NCBI RefSeq assembly: GCF_024198175.1 | Contig: NZ_JAJVKV010000004.1 | Span: forward strand, 372,001 to 436,000 | From: Pyxidicoccus xibeiensis | GTDB lineage: Bacteria; Myxococcota; Myxococcia; Myxococcales; Myxococcaceae | Reading direction: 5' to 3' | Length of the DNA stretch: 64,000 bases | Shown here: positions 43,791 through 54,243 of the stretch, one piece after another | Position numbering within the stretch: position 1 is the first letter of the stretch | How the letters are laid out: every line of letters begins with the position of its first letter | Notes under the pieces: generated by a model | The model's database searches: none | What the model saw: the letters and a program-made list of their open reading frames with translations, nothing else | What the model was told of the DNA's origin: nothing | Translations under genes and position numbers: made by a program

Positions 43791-44579
43791 ATGTTCCAGC
43801 GCAACGACGTGAGAGAAGGAATGGTCGTCCGTAGCATCGACGGCGAGAAGCTCGGCAAGGTGTTCGCCATTGGCGAGGGCGAGTTCCACATCGAGAAGGG
43901 CCTCTTCTTCCCGAAGGACTATCTCGTCCGGTACTCGGAGATCAGCGACATCCGCGGCGGGGAAATCATCCTCAACCACGGCAAGGAGGCCCTGAGCAGC
44001 CTGTCAGCCGACGAGAACCGCTACGCCACGACGAGCTCGACGAGCTCCACCGGCATCGGCGCCACCGGCATCGGCACCACCGGGCTGGGCACCAGCGCGG
44101 ACACCCTGGGCACCAACGCCCGGATGAACCTGGGCTCCGAGCGCACCGTGACGGGCCGCACGGAGGACATCTCCATCCCCGTGCACAAGGAGCAACTGGA
44201 CGTCGTCAAGCGGGACACGCAGGCCGGTGAGGTCCGCGTGCGCAAGGACATCATCGAGGAGGAGAAGGTGGTGGACGTGCCGGTCCGCCGCGAGCGCGTG
44301 CGCGTGGAGCGCCGCGACGTGACTCCGGACCGCCCGGCCATGAATGCCTCCTTCCAGGAGGAGACGGTGGTGGTGCCGCTGCGCGCCGAGGAAGTGGAGG
44401 TCCGCAAGCGCGCCGTGGTGGATGAGGAGGTCGTCATCCACAAGGACTCCATCGAGGAGGAGCGCCGCGTCGCGGAGAGCGTCCGCCGCGAGGACGTGAC
44501 GGTCCGCACCGATGGGGACGTGGAAGGCTCGCGCACCCTGGACGCGCCCACCGACGACCCGCTCAAGCGCGGCTACTGA
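43791..44579 (+). CDS. DUF2171 + DUF2382 (YsnF/AvaK-like) protein, copy 2
   Basis: 262 residues from ATG 43791, with GAGGAG 7 nt upstream. An N-terminal DUF2171/PRC-like domain (REGMVVRSIDGEKLGKVF, IEKGLFFPKDYLVRYSEI) is followed by a Ser/Thr/Gly linker (about 82-115). Then come DUF2382 units with ISIPVHKEQLDVVKRDT, VDVPVRRERVRVERRDV and VVVPLRAEEVEVRKRAV. The charge-alternating strands are characteristic. It is divergent from its paralogue with a structured 359-nt gap. It is probably cytoplasmic and stress-induced; the biochemical role of the family is unknown. Confidence 0.85.
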   Translation: MFQRNDVREGMVVRSIDGEKLGKVFAIGEGEFHIEKGLFFPKDYLVRYSEISDIRGGEIILNHGKEALSSLSADENRYATTSSTSSTGIGATGIGTTGLGTSADTLGTNARMNLGSERTVTGRTEDISIPVHKEQLDVVKRDTQAGEVRVRKDIIEEEKVVDVPVRRERVRVERRDVTPDRPAMNASFQEETVVVPLRAEEVEVRKRAVVDEEVVIHKDSIEEERRVAESVRREDVTVRTDGDVEGSRTLDAPTDDPLKRGY

Positions 44580-44658
44580 GCCACACGCCGCACCCCGGGC
44601 CCCCGGACCTCCCGCCTGGCGGGCGGCGGGGGCCGCTCTTCGTTCGGGAGCCGGCCGC

Positions 44659-46125
44659 CTAGCGCAGGCGGGGACGACCGCCCACTTCCGTGCGGTCCAG
44701 CCGGTTGAACTCCCGCAGCCGCTCCGGGAAGTGCCGGGCCGTGAGCCGCGCCAGCTCCGTGTCCTTCGCTGGCGCACAGACCTCCACCAGTCGCTCCGCC
44801 ATCTCCTGCGCGTTGCCGAAGCGCGCCTCGGGCCGCTTGGCCAGCGCCACCTCCAGCAAGTCCCACAGGGGCCGGGAGATGGCGTCCGGCCGCGGCAGCC
44901 GCTCGTCGCAGATGGCCTGCATGGAGGACAGCTCGTCCCCCCGGTCGAACGCGCGCCGGCCGGTGAGCGCCTCGTAGAGGATGATGCCCATGGCGAACAA
45001 GTCGCTGCGCGCGTCCAGCCGCTGCCCCCGCGCCTGCTCCGGGGACATGTAGAGCGGCTTGCCCTTCACGATGCCCGGCAGCGTCACCGTGCGCTGCGCG
45101 CGCGCCTTCGCCACCCCGAAGTCCAGCACCTTCACCCGCCCGTCGAAGCCCACCATGAGGTTGTGCGGGGACAAGTCCCGGTGCACCAGCTGCAGCGGGG
45201 CGCCGTCCTCGCCGCGCAGCTGGTGCGCGGCCTGGAGTCCAGCCAGCGCCTGCGTCACCACCGCCACCGCGTGCGCCGGCTCCAGCGGCCCCTTCAGCGA
45301 GCGGATGAGCCGGTCCAGGTCCACGCCCCGCACCAGCTCCATGGCGATGTAGTACGCGCCCTGCGCCTCGCCGAAGTCGTAGACGTGCACCAGGTTGGGG
45401 TGCGACAGCCGCAGGCCGATGCGCGCCTCGTCCAGGAACTGCTCGATGATGGACTTGTCCGCCGTCAGGTGCGGGAGGATGCGCTTGAGGGCCACCAGCC
45501 GCCCCAGCCCCTCCGGCCCCTTCGCCCGCGCCACCAGCACCTGCGCCATGCCGCCGGTGCCCAGCGGCGTCACGACTTCATACCGGCCGATGCGCCCGCG
45601 CGGCACGGGGGTGTCGTCCACGGCCAGCTCGTCCAGCCGCTCCAGCGCGCCACGCCCGTCCGTCAGCGCCAGGAAGGACAGCACCGACGTGTCGAGCTGC
45701 TCGCCGATGGCCTCCACCAGCTGCAGCACCTGGGCGCCGCCGTCGTCGAAGCGGCCGTCCACCACCAGCCCCAGCCCACCCAGGCGCAGCCGCCCCAGCG
45801 CCAGCTGCGTGCAGAAGAGCATCCGCCCGTCCTTCAGCCGGTGCGCGCCCTCCCAGTCCGCCGCCTCGAAGACGTCCACCCCCAGCTCGCCCAGCACGCG
45901 CGTCAGCACCGGCCCGCGCGTCCCCCGCAAGGACACGAAGCCGGCGCGCGCATGCACCATCCGCGCGCACTGCGTGAGGAACACGTCCAGCCCGGCGTCC
46001 AGGTCCAGGCCCCGCTCCAGGCAGTCCTCCAGGATGGCGTCGGACATCCGGTGGACGGCCACCAGGCCGCGCAGCAGCGCGAGCTCCATCTCCAACGGGG
46101 AAGAGGCCACGGGCGCATTCAACAC
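44659..46125 (-). CDS. Ser/Thr protein kinase with GAF-like sensor domain
   Basis: 488 residues from GTG 46125; ATG 46089 is an alternative. Residues about 15-170 form a GAF-like domain (AGFVSLRGTRGPVLTRVLGE). The kinase domain (about 180-440) has the P-loop GTGGMAQV, the invariant Lys in VALKRIL, HRDLSPHNLMV (catalytic loop), DFGVAKA, and the APE-like MSPEQARG. All catalytic residues are present. The kinase is soluble, with no transmembrane helix. Myxobacteria carry many such Hanks kinases. Upstream on the same strand is a small membrane protein gene, 36 nt away. Confidence 0.92.
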   Translation of the reverse strand: MLNAPVASSPLEMELALLRGLVAVHRMSDAILEDCLERGLDLDAGLDVFLTQCARMVHARAGFVSLRGTRGPVLTRVLGELGVDVFEAADWEGAHRLKDGRMLFCTQLALGRLRLGGLGLVVDGRFDDGGAQVLQLVEAIGEQLDTSVLSFLALTDGRGALERLDELAVDDTPVPRGRIGRYEVVTPLGTGGMAQVLVARAKGPEGLGRLVALKRILPHLTADKSIIEQFLDEARIGLRLSHPNLVHVYDFGEAQGAYYIAMELVRGVDLDRLIRSLKGPLEPAHAVAVVTQALAGLQAAHQLRGEDGAPLQLVHRDLSPHNLMVGFDGRVKVLDFGVAKARAQRTVTLPGIVKGKPLYMSPEQARGQRLDARSDLFAMGIILYEALTGRRAFDRGDELSSMQAICDERLPRPDAISRPLWDLLEVALAKRPEARFGNAQEMAERLVEVCAPAKDTELARLTARHFPERLREFNRLDRTEVGGRPRLR

Positions 46126-46161
46126 CCGCGGGGCCCGCCCAGGGAAGACGGGGCTACCGGG

Positions 46162-46461
46162 CTAGACGCGCTCGCGGTCCTTCAGGTTGACACTCGCGGG
46201 CAGGCGCTCGGGCGCGCCGAGGCGGGACGGAGGCAGGCGCTCGTCCATGAGGCCATGCGCCTCCAGCACCCGCTCCAGATAGGCCACGCGCTCGCGCAGC
46301 AGGGCCGCGTCACCGCTGCCGACGCCGAGCTGCACCTCGCGCAGGCGGATGAAGGCGTCCACCAGCGGCTTGAGGGAGAAGCGCAGGGTGAGCCCCGCGA
46401 AGGGGATGCCAATCGTCATCGCGACGATGAGGACGGTGACGACGGCTTCGGTGGTTTCCAT
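46162..46461 (-). CDS. Small membrane protein with coiled coil
   Basis: 99 residues from ATG 46461, with GGAAGG about 8 nt upstream. One transmembrane helix (AVVTVLIVAMTIGIPFAG) is followed by a helical segment with LRERVAYLERVLEAHG. No domain is recognised. It sits between dnaK and the kinase genes on the same strand and may be co-expressed with the kinase. Confidence 0.55.
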   Translation of the reverse strand: METTEAVVTVLIVAMTIGIPFAGLTLRFSLKPLVDAFIRLREVQLGVGSGDAALLRERVAYLERVLEAHGLMDERLPPSRLGAPERLPASVNLKDRERV

Positions 46462-46553
46462 GTCGGGGTGCCTTCCGGGGAGACGGCGGGAGTCGCCCCA
46501 GTCTACGCGCGGGTGCGGAGGCGATTGCACCCGGCGCGAAGAAGGCCCCGGCG

Positions 46554-48377
<1,824 letters not shown>

Positions 48378-48382
48378 GACGG

Positions 48383-49243
48383 TTACTGACTCCCCCCGGA
48401 AGAATCCTCGGGATGCTGGGGCGCGGTGGTCCCCTCTGCGCTGGACGGGGAGGCGGCCTGTGCCGCCGCCGGCTCACTGACGGTGGCCGCCGCCTCGACG
48501 GGCGCGGGGGCCCGGGCGACGACGACGAGCGCCGGACGCACCAGCCGCTCGTTGAGGAAGAAGCCGCGCACGACCTCGAACGCCACGTGGCCGGCGGGGA
48601 CGTCCGCCGTCTCCACCTGTTGAATCGCCTCGTGCATGCGCGGGTCGAACGGCTGGCCCCTGGCGCTGAAGGGCTTCACGCCATGGCGGCCGAGCGCGTC
48701 CTCGAAGGACTTGCGCGTCATGGCCACGCCCTTCTGGAAGCTGTCGATGTCCGGGGCCTTGGCGGCCGCATCCAGCGCGCGGTCCAGGTTGTCCAGGACG
48801 GGGAGCAGGTCCTTGAGCAGCTTCTCCGAGCCGAAGCGCTGGACCTCCTCCTTCTCCTTCTGCGCGCGCTTGCGGTAGTTCTCCAGGTCCGCCGCGGCGC
48901 GCACGGTGCGCTCCTGCGACTCCTTGGCGCGCTCGTGCGCCTCGCGCAGGCGCTCCAGCGTCTCACGGGCCTTGGCCTGGCTGAACTCGAGCTGCGCCTT
49001 GAGGGACTCCACCTCCTGGCGGAGCGCGGCCACCTCCTCGGGCGTCGCCGCCGTCTCGGGAGGGGCCTCCTCGGTGGCGGACACCTCCGTGCCGTCCGAC
49101 GAGGGAGGCTCGGCGGCCTCCACCTCGACGACCGTCACTTCCTCGTCCTCGTCCATGCGACGCTCGACACTGCGCACCGCCGCGTCGATGACATCCTGCC
49201 CGATGTCCGTCTGGATGCTGCCCTTCTCATTGGAGCCGGCCAC
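48383..49243 (-). CDS. grpE: GrpE nucleotide-exchange factor
   Basis: 286 residues if begun at GTG 49243; the TTG at 49279 and ATG at 49153 are alternatives. Residues about 65-140 form a long coiled coil ([19 protein letters not shown]) and about 170-240 the GrpE beta domain ([35 protein letters not shown]). Acidic and Ala/Pro-rich ends are longer than in E. coli. It releases ADP from DnaK. The gene lies directly before dnaK on the minus strand. No CIRCE element was found upstream. Confidence 0.93.
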   Translation of the reverse strand: MAGSNEKGSIQTDIGQDVIDAAVRSVERRMDEDEEVTVVEVEAAEPPSSDGTEVSATEEAPPETAATPEEVAALRQEVESLKAQLEFSQAKARETLERLREAHERAKESQERTVRAAADLENYRKRAQKEKEEVQRFGSEKLLKDLLPVLDNLDRALDAAAKAPDIDSFQKGVAMTRKSFEDALGRHGVKPFSARGQPFDPRMHEAIQQVETADVPAGHVAFEVVRGFFLNERLVRPALVVVARAPAPVEAAATVSEPAAAQAASPSSAEGTTAPQHPEDSSGGSQ

Positions 49244-49347
49244 GGCGCGCACTATCTCACGCGCCGCGAACCGTTCCAACTGATGGGAACGACTGGCAGG
49301 GCCCAGCCCTGGGGTACGAGCAGGCCGGCTTCACACGCAGCGGAACT

Positions 49348-49875
49348 TCACGCTCCGGCGGTGGGCTTCTTCGCCTTTCCAATCGTCTTCTTGGAGTTCG
49401 GAGCCGCCTTCTTCGCGGCCTTGGCGGGAGGGCGGGAGGCCGGGCTCTTCGCCGCGGCCTTCTTGCGGCCGATGGACTTGGGGGCGGCCTTCTTCGCGGC
49501 GCGGGGCTCGGGGTCCGGCTTCGGCGCCCGGGTGGCGGCCGGAGGGGCGGAGGCCTGGCCCGTCGCCGCTGACGGCGTGCCGGGGCTCGAGCCCGCGTCC
49601 TGTGGGCCGGCCTCGTCCGCCTTGAAGGCCCGCTCCACGGCGCCCTCGACCTGACGGACCGCGGTCTCAATCTTCTCCGACGCCACCTTGCTGGTGGCGG
49701 TGGCCCAGGTGCGCAGCTGCTCCAGGCCCTCCTTCACCTTGGCCTGCTTCTGCGGGTCCTTCACCTCCTTGAGGAGGCGCTGGGCCTCGCCGCGCAGGTC
49801 ATCGGTGGTGCGCTTGAGCTCGTCACCCGTGCGCTTGAGGAGTTCCATCAGCTGCTTGTCCCACTTCTCGGCCAT
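49348..49875 (-). CDS. Helical protein with histone H1-like Lys/Ala tail
   Basis: 175 residues from ATG 49875. Residues 1-90 are amphipathic helix (MELLKRTGDELKRTTDDLRG, VRQVEGAVERAFKADE) with a phasin-like look. From about 110 the chain is AAKKAAPKS...KKAAAKSP...AAKKAAPNSKK, a Lys/Ala/Pro tail like histone H1 or bacterial nucleoid proteins. It lies 104 nt upstream of grpE on the same strand, so the two may share a promoter. It is probably cytoplasmic or nucleoid-bound; both phasin and DNA-binding roles are possible. Confidence 0.6.
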   Translation of the reverse strand: MAEKWDKQLMELLKRTGDELKRTTDDLRGEAQRLLKEVKDPQKQAKVKEGLEQLRTWATATSKVASEKIETAVRQVEGAVERAFKADEAGPQDAGSSPGTPSAATGQASAPPAATRAPKPDPEPRAAKKAAPKSIGRKKAAAKSPASRPPAKAAKKAAPNSKKTIGKAKKPTAGA

Positions 49876-50107
49876 GTGCTGTGTCCTCCGTGGGGCGGCG
49901 GGGCCCCCGAGTCATTCCACTCCACGCCCGCCGGGAGCGCAAAGCCTTCCTGGGCTTTCAGGAATCACGAACGAAGGGGGTCATGATTGCCTTCCCGGCG
50001 CGTGAAGCCCTCCGGCGACGGGGCCTCCGTGCAACGCGAGCGCGGCTGGGGATAGAGTGCCCCGGTTTCGGGCCCGAACCCCAGGGCCCGCGCTGGAGCC
50101 CTTCGTG

Positions 50108-52399
50108 ATGACGTCTGCCCGCCTGGCCGGGACGCTCGCTGTCCTTGTCCTGCTGTCCGCCTGTTCCAATGGCCGTGATGAGCCGGGAGGCGGGCCGCGT
50201 CTGCCCAGCAGCGAGCTGCCCTCCACCACGGTGGGGGCCACGGGCTACGAGGTGCTGCTGAAGGCCACCGGCGGCACGACGCCGCTGACCTATGCGACGG
50301 TGGGCACGCCGCCGCCGGGCTTCTCCTTCGCCCCGGTGGACGCGAAGCTGACGGGCCCGGCCAGCGAGGCCGGCGACCACTTCCTCACCGTGTACGTGCG
50401 CGACGCGGAGGGGCGCGAGGACACCCGCACCTGGTCGCTGAAGGTCTGGCCCGCGCCGGTGGTGTCCAGCGCCGCTCCGCCCACGGCCACCTCGGGCAGC
50501 AGCTACCTGCACACGTTCGTCGCCACCGGAGGCCAGCCTCCGCTGCGCTGGTCCGTGGCGGAGGGCTCGCTGCCCATGGGCCTGTCGCTCGGCGAGGACG
50601 GCGTGCTCAGCGGCCTGCCCCAGGGACGTGGCCCGTACCCCTTCACCCTGCGCGTGCAGGACGCCAACGGGGTCCAGGGCGAGGCCCGGCTCAGTCTGGA
50701 GGTCTCCGCTTCCGGGGGGCTGCCTGACGGAGGCCCGCCCGATGGCGGCCCGTCCGACTCGGGTCCCCCGCCTCCCACCTTCCCGCTGGCGGTGGCCAAC
50801 TGGAACATCGAGTTCTTCGGGCAGGCCGACGCAGGGCCGTCCAACGAGGCGCTGCAGCTCACCAATGTCCAGGCGGTCATCGCCGACGCGGGCGCGGACG
50901 TCTGGGGCCTGGCCGAAATCGTCAGCACCGCGCAGTTCAACGAGCTGAAGACGCGGCTGCCCGGCTACGACGGCTTCCTGGCGGACGACAGCATGCGGGT
51001 GTCCTCGGGCTCGAGCTACTACGACGAAAACGAGCAGAAGCTGGGCGTGCTGTTCAAGTCGGGCGTGGTGCAGGTGCTGCGGGCAGAGGTGGTCCTGACG
51101 CAGTACAACTTCGAGTTCGCCGGAAGGCCGCCGCTGCGGGTGGACCTGCGCGTCACGCGGGGCGGCTCCAGCATGGAGATGACCGTCATGGTGGTGCACC
51201 TGAAGGCCATGGCCACCACGAGTGACTACAACCGGCGACAGGCCTCGGCCGTGGCGCTCAAGAACTACCTGGACACCAACCTGCCCACGCAGCGGGTCAT
51301 GGTGGTGGGTGACTGGAACGACGACGTGGACACGTCCACGACCGGGCAGGACACGCCCTTCCGCAACTTCGTCGACGACACGGCCCGGTACACCTTCACC
51401 ACCCAGGCCCTGACGTACCGGAGCAGCACGTCGAGCGGCGGGGGCTTCATCGACCACCAGCTCGCCACCAACGAGATGATTGCGAGCTACGTCCCCAGCT
51501 CCGCCGTCGTCATCCAGCCGTCCATCACCGGCTACCGGAACAACACGTCCGACCACTACCCCATCCTCAGCCGCTTCGACTTGGGACAGGGCAAGGTGCT
51601 GCGGCTCACCGCGCCCAACGGCGGCGAGGCGCTCCGCACGGGCACGACGTACGACATCACCTGGCAGTCGAACGGACTCGACACGGTGCGGCTGCGCTAC
51701 TCGCTGGACAACGGGCAGACGTGGCTCGACATCGCCTCCTCCGTGCCCGCGGCGCCCGGACGCTACACGTGGACGGTACCAGCGGATGCCTCCAGCGGCG
51801 CGCGCGTGCAGGTGAGCGACACGCAGGACGCCGCCTTCGGCGACGCCAGTGACGGCACCTTCCTGCTGAACCGCACCGCGCCTCGGGTCTTCATCAACGA
51901 GTACCTGCCCCAGCCCCACTTCAAGCCGGGCACCACCACCGTGGACTTCGACCAGATGTTCGTGGAGCTGCTCAACACGGGGAGCACCGCCGTGGACATC
52001 AGCGGCTGGCGGATTCACGACGACGAGTCCTACAGCGGCGCGAAGCCCGCGCGGCACACCTTCCCCTCCGGCAGCGTGCTCCAGCCGGGCCAGGTCTACA
52101 TCGTCTACTCGGGGGCCCCCGCCGTGCCGCCGGGCGCCACCAATGCCACCTACGCCAACGGGAATGACGGGCTGCGCTTCAACCGGGGCGTCAACGTGGG
52201 CAGCACCGGCGACTCCGTGTACCTCGTACTCCCGGACGGCACCGTGGAGGACAGCCACAGCTACGTGAACACCACCCAGGGCACCTCCTACAACCGGAGC
52301 CCGGACGCCAGCGCCACCGGCACCTGGGTGCTGCACTCCACGCTGTCCTCCAGCCTCACGGCCTCCCCCGGACAGCGCGCCAACGGCTCGGCGTTCTAG
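50108..52399 (+). CDS. Modular secreted nuclease-like lipoprotein (Ig, EEP, lamin-tail domains)
   Basis: 763 residues from ATG 50108; GTG 50105 is possible. The lipobox is L-S-A-C. Domains in order: two Ig-like repeats (about 45-215; GFSFAPVDAKLTGPASEAG, GLPQGRGPYPFTLRVQDANG), a Pro/Gly linker, then an EEP-type phosphodiesterase (about 235-490) with ANWNIEFFG, VVGDWNDDVD and NNTSDHYPILSRF. An Ig-like segment (LTAPNGGEALRTGTTYDITW) follows, then a lamin-tail domain (about 595-700) with VFINEYLP and VDISGWRI. Such proteins are surface-anchored or shed nucleases. It is a single gene, divergent from the histone-like gene. Confidence 0.85.
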   Translation: MTSARLAGTLAVLVLLSACSNGRDEPGGGPRLPSSELPSTTVGATGYEVLLKATGGTTPLTYATVGTPPPGFSFAPVDAKLTGPASEAGDHFLTVYVRDAEGREDTRTWSLKVWPAPVVSSAAPPTATSGSSYLHTFVATGGQPPLRWSVAEGSLPMGLSLGEDGVLSGLPQGRGPYPFTLRVQDANGVQGEARLSLEVSASGGLPDGGPPDGGPSDSGPPPPTFPLAVANWNIEFFGQADAGPSNEALQLTNVQAVIADAGADVWGLAEIVSTAQFNELKTRLPGYDGFLADDSMRVSSGSSYYDENEQKLGVLFKSGVVQVLRAEVVLTQYNFEFAGRPPLRVDLRVTRGGSSMEMTVMVVHLKAMATTSDYNRRQASAVALKNYLDTNLPTQRVMVVGDWNDDVDTSTTGQDTPFRNFVDDTARYTFTTQALTYRSSTSSGGGFIDHQLATNEMIASYVPSSAVVIQPSITGYRNNTSDHYPILSRFDLGQGKVLRLTAPNGGEALRTGTTYDITWQSNGLDTVRLRYSLDNGQTWLDIASSVPAAPGRYTWTVPADASSGARVQVSDTQDAAFGDASDGTFLLNRTAPRVFINEYLPQPHFKPGTTTVDFDQMFVELLNTGSTAVDISGWRIHDDESYSGAKPARHTFPSGSVLQPGQVYIVYSGAPAVPPGATNATYANGNDGLRFNRGVNVGSTGDSVYLVLPDGTVEDSHSYVNTTQGTSYNRSPDASATGTWVLHSTLSSSLTASPGQRANGSAF

Positions 52400-52438
52400 G
52401 CCAGGGCCCGTCAGGGGCGGACAGCGTCTCCCTCCGCT

Positions 52439-52458
52439 CCGCGCCGCGGCTGGCGCGG
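52439..52458 (+). terminator. Hairpin after the nuclease-like gene
   Basis: CCGCGCC (52439-52445) pairs with GGCGCGG (52452-52458) around a GCGGCT loop, 40 nt beyond the stop at 52399. No T-run follows. Confidence 0.4.
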
Positions 52459-52558
52459 CGGTCAGGCGGGACGGCCGCCCCGCGTCGGCGGAGGCTGCCC
52501 GCTCCGCAGGGGCTTCCACTCGCGGAGCGTGGCCTGCCCTATATAAGGAGGGGCCGCC

Positions 52559-53206
52559 ATGGTGGAGACGCTCACGCTGTACCGCCCGGTGGGCCTGAGG
52601 GAGGCGGAGCTCGTGCTGGCCAGCGGCTGCTCGGGGTTCCCTCCCCGGCTGCCGGACCAGCCCATCTTCTACCCCGTCATGAACGCGGACTACGCGCGGC
52701 AGATTGCCCGCGACTGGAATGCGCCGGACGCGGGCTCGGGGCATGTGGGCTTCGTCACCGCGTTCGACGTGGACGCGGCGTACCTCTCCCGCTTCACCGT
52801 GCGGACGGTGGGGGGCCGGGGACATCAGGAGCTGTGGGTGCCGGCGGAGGAGCTGGCGGAGTTCAACTCGCGCCTGGTTGGCCCGGTGCGCTTCACGGAG
52901 GCCTGGTACGGCCAGGGGTACCGGGGGCCGGACTCGCCACTGGGGCCGCTGGCGTCGCAGCTGGGGGCCCTGCACGCGCGCGCGGGTGGGTCCGACGCCC
53001 GGCTCCAGGAGCTGCTCCAGGCCTGTCCGGCCGTGGTCCTCTTCAATGCGGGCTGGTGGGAGGCCACCCCGGCCCGGGTACAGGAAGTGGCGGAGGACGT
53101 GCGGGCCGGGCTCCTGGACCGGGTGCGCGCGGCCTGGGCGGCCAGCTTCCCGACGTGGCCCCTGCCCGGCCAGGGTCCGCGGGCCGCGGGGGCCGCTTCC
53201 ACTTGA
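52559..53206 (+). CDS. Crystallin J1/ADP-ribosylation-annotated family protein
   Basis: 215 residues from ATG 52559, with AGGAGG at 52546-52551; a TATATA stretch directly before it may serve as a -10. The pattern METLTLYRPVG-like start, GFPPRLPDQPIFYPVMN, GFVTAFDVDAAYLSRFTVRT and HQELWVPAEELAEFN is the set commonly annotated 'ADP-ribosylation/crystallin J1'. The true ADP-ribosylglycohydrolase metal residues are not seen, so that name is only a label. The stop codon lies inside the first of four palindromes. Monocistronic, soluble. Confidence 0.7.
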   Translation: MVETLTLYRPVGLREAELVLASGCSGFPPRLPDQPIFYPVMNADYARQIARDWNAPDAGSGHVGFVTAFDVDAAYLSRFTVRTVGGRGHQELWVPAEELAEFNSRLVGPVRFTEAWYGQGYRGPDSPLGPLASQLGALHARAGGSDARLQELLQACPAVVLFNAGWWEATPARVQEVAEDVRAGLLDRVRAAWAASFPTWPLPGQGPRAAGAAST

Positions 53207-53322
53207 GTGGAACCAGCCACCCTGCTCCCACTTGAGTGGGAGCAGCCCGGCCTCGGAGGCCCTCACTCCCACTCAAGTGGGAGCAGCCCTGCCCGGAAGG
53301 TTTCACTTCCACTTGAGTGGAA
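53199..53322. repeat. Four palindromes with compensated arms upstream of the sigma-factor gene
   Basis: Copies: TTCCACTTGAGTGGAA (53199-53214), GCTCCCACTTGAGTGGGAGC (53224-53243), CTCCCACTCAAGTGGGAG (53266-53283) and TTCCACTTGAGTGGAA (53307-53322). All share CCACT-NN-AGTGG. The outer arms differ by a paired change (T/A to C/G), so each stays self-complementary. The third copy carries the centre CA, the reverse of TG. Centre spacings are about 27, 41 and 40 nt. They lie between the 52559 gene, whose stop is in copy 1, and the sigma gene at 53551. No other copy was noticed in the window. Confidence 0.75.
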
Positions 53323-53437
53323 CCGACCCCGGGCCCTCACCTCCGCACGTGCAGAAGCAGCCCCCGGCCGAATCGTTGGAGGCCATAAAGCCGCCCCCCG
53401 ACAATCAATTCCCCCTCGGGGGCTCAAGAAATCGCCT

Positions 53438-53460
53438 GGTCGTCGTTCCAGCCGACGACC
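53438..53460 (+). promoter_or_regulatory. Perfect hairpin in the leader of the ECF sigma gene
   Basis: GGTCGTCG (53438-53445) and CGACGACC (53453-53460) form an 8-bp perfect stem with a 7-nt loop. It sits about 90 nt before GTG 53551, in the 344-nt gap (53207-53550) that otherwise holds the four palindromes, a CCCCCTCGGGGG element at 53411-53422 and a T5 stretch near 53490. It may be an operator or a leader structure; a promoter could not be placed reliably. Confidence 0.4.
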
Positions 53461-53550
53461 CAGATTGCGAGCACGCTCCGTATTCCTTTTTGAGAGGGTG
53501 ACGGACGGCCGGGCACGACGCCCGGACCTGCTCGCCGGGACGGAGAGTCC

Positions 53551-54243
53551 GTGCTGCCAGGAAACGATCGGTCCGTCTTGGAGGCCTTCCGCCAAGGGGA
53601 GGCCACCGTCCTCACGCAGGTGTACCGCGCGTATTCGCCGGAGGTGCTGCGCTACCTCTCGCGGAAGTTCGCGGTGGGCGGGGAAGGCGGGACGCGGACC
53701 GTGGCGCTCTCCGCGTTGGACCTGGACGCGGCACACCAGGAGACCTTCGTCCGGGCCTTCCGCCCCAACATGCGGCAGGCCTATGACGGAGTCCGCCCCT
53801 ACCTGGGCTTCCTCCTCACGGTGGCGCGCTCGACGGCCATCGACCTGATGCGGGCGTCGGGGCGCGTGTCGCGCGAGGCCATCCCCATGGACGACGCGCC
53901 GGAGCTGAGCCACCTGCCCACCGAGGGTCGCAGCCCGGAGGAGGAGGCGCTGGGGACGGAGGTCCGCACGCTGGTGCGCCGCTTCCTGGACGCGCTGCCC
54001 GAAGAGGGGCGCGCCCTGGCGCAGCTTCGCTTCGTGGAAGGGTTGTCGCAGGAGTCCGCCGCCGAGCAGCTCCGCCTCACCCGGGGAGAGGTCCGGGTGC
54101 GCGAGCGGCGGCTGCGGACGCAGTTCACCGAGCATTTGAAGGCCTCGGGCTGGCTGGAGGCCTCAGCCGAGCCCGGGCGCATGGAGCTGGGAGTCCTCCT
54201 GGCCTCGCTCGCGCTGTGCGCGATAGGGAGCATGCCCTCATGA
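53551..54243 (+). CDS. ECF-type RNA polymerase sigma factor
   Basis: 230 residues from GTG 53551, with GGAG about 8 nt upstream. Sigma region 2 covers about residues 18-100: VYRAYSPEVLRYLSRKF, then DAAHQETFVRAFR and YLGFLLTVARSTAIDLMR. Region 4 is about 140-200: LPEEGRALAQLRFVEGLSQESAAEQLRLTRGEVRVRERRLR, a helix-turn-helix. The C-terminal 25 residues (MELGVLLASLALCAIGS) are hydrophobic, an unusual tail for a sigma factor that might contact the membrane or its partner. The stop overlaps the anti-sigma start by 4 nt. Target promoters are not known. Confidence 0.9.
   Translation: MLPGNDRSVLEAFRQGEATVLTQVYRAYSPEVLRYLSRKFAVGGEGGTRTVALSALDLDAAHQETFVRAFRPNMRQAYDGVRPYLGFLLTVARSTAIDLMRASGRVSREAIPMDDAPELSHLPTEGRSPEEEALGTEVRTLVRRFLDALPEEGRALAQLRFVEGLSQESAAEQLRLTRGEVRVRERRLRTQFTEHLKASGWLEASAEPGRMELGVLLASLALCAIGSMPS

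Noticed and set aside
49244-49347. CIRCE element or heat-shock promoter upstream of grpE
   Set aside because: No TTAGCACTC-N9-GAGTGCTAA or similar inverted repeat is present in the gap.
53411-53422. CCCCCTCGGGGG as a stand-alone terminator
   Set aside because: The stem is only four to five base pairs, and no gene ends directly upstream; noted only as part of the sigma leader.
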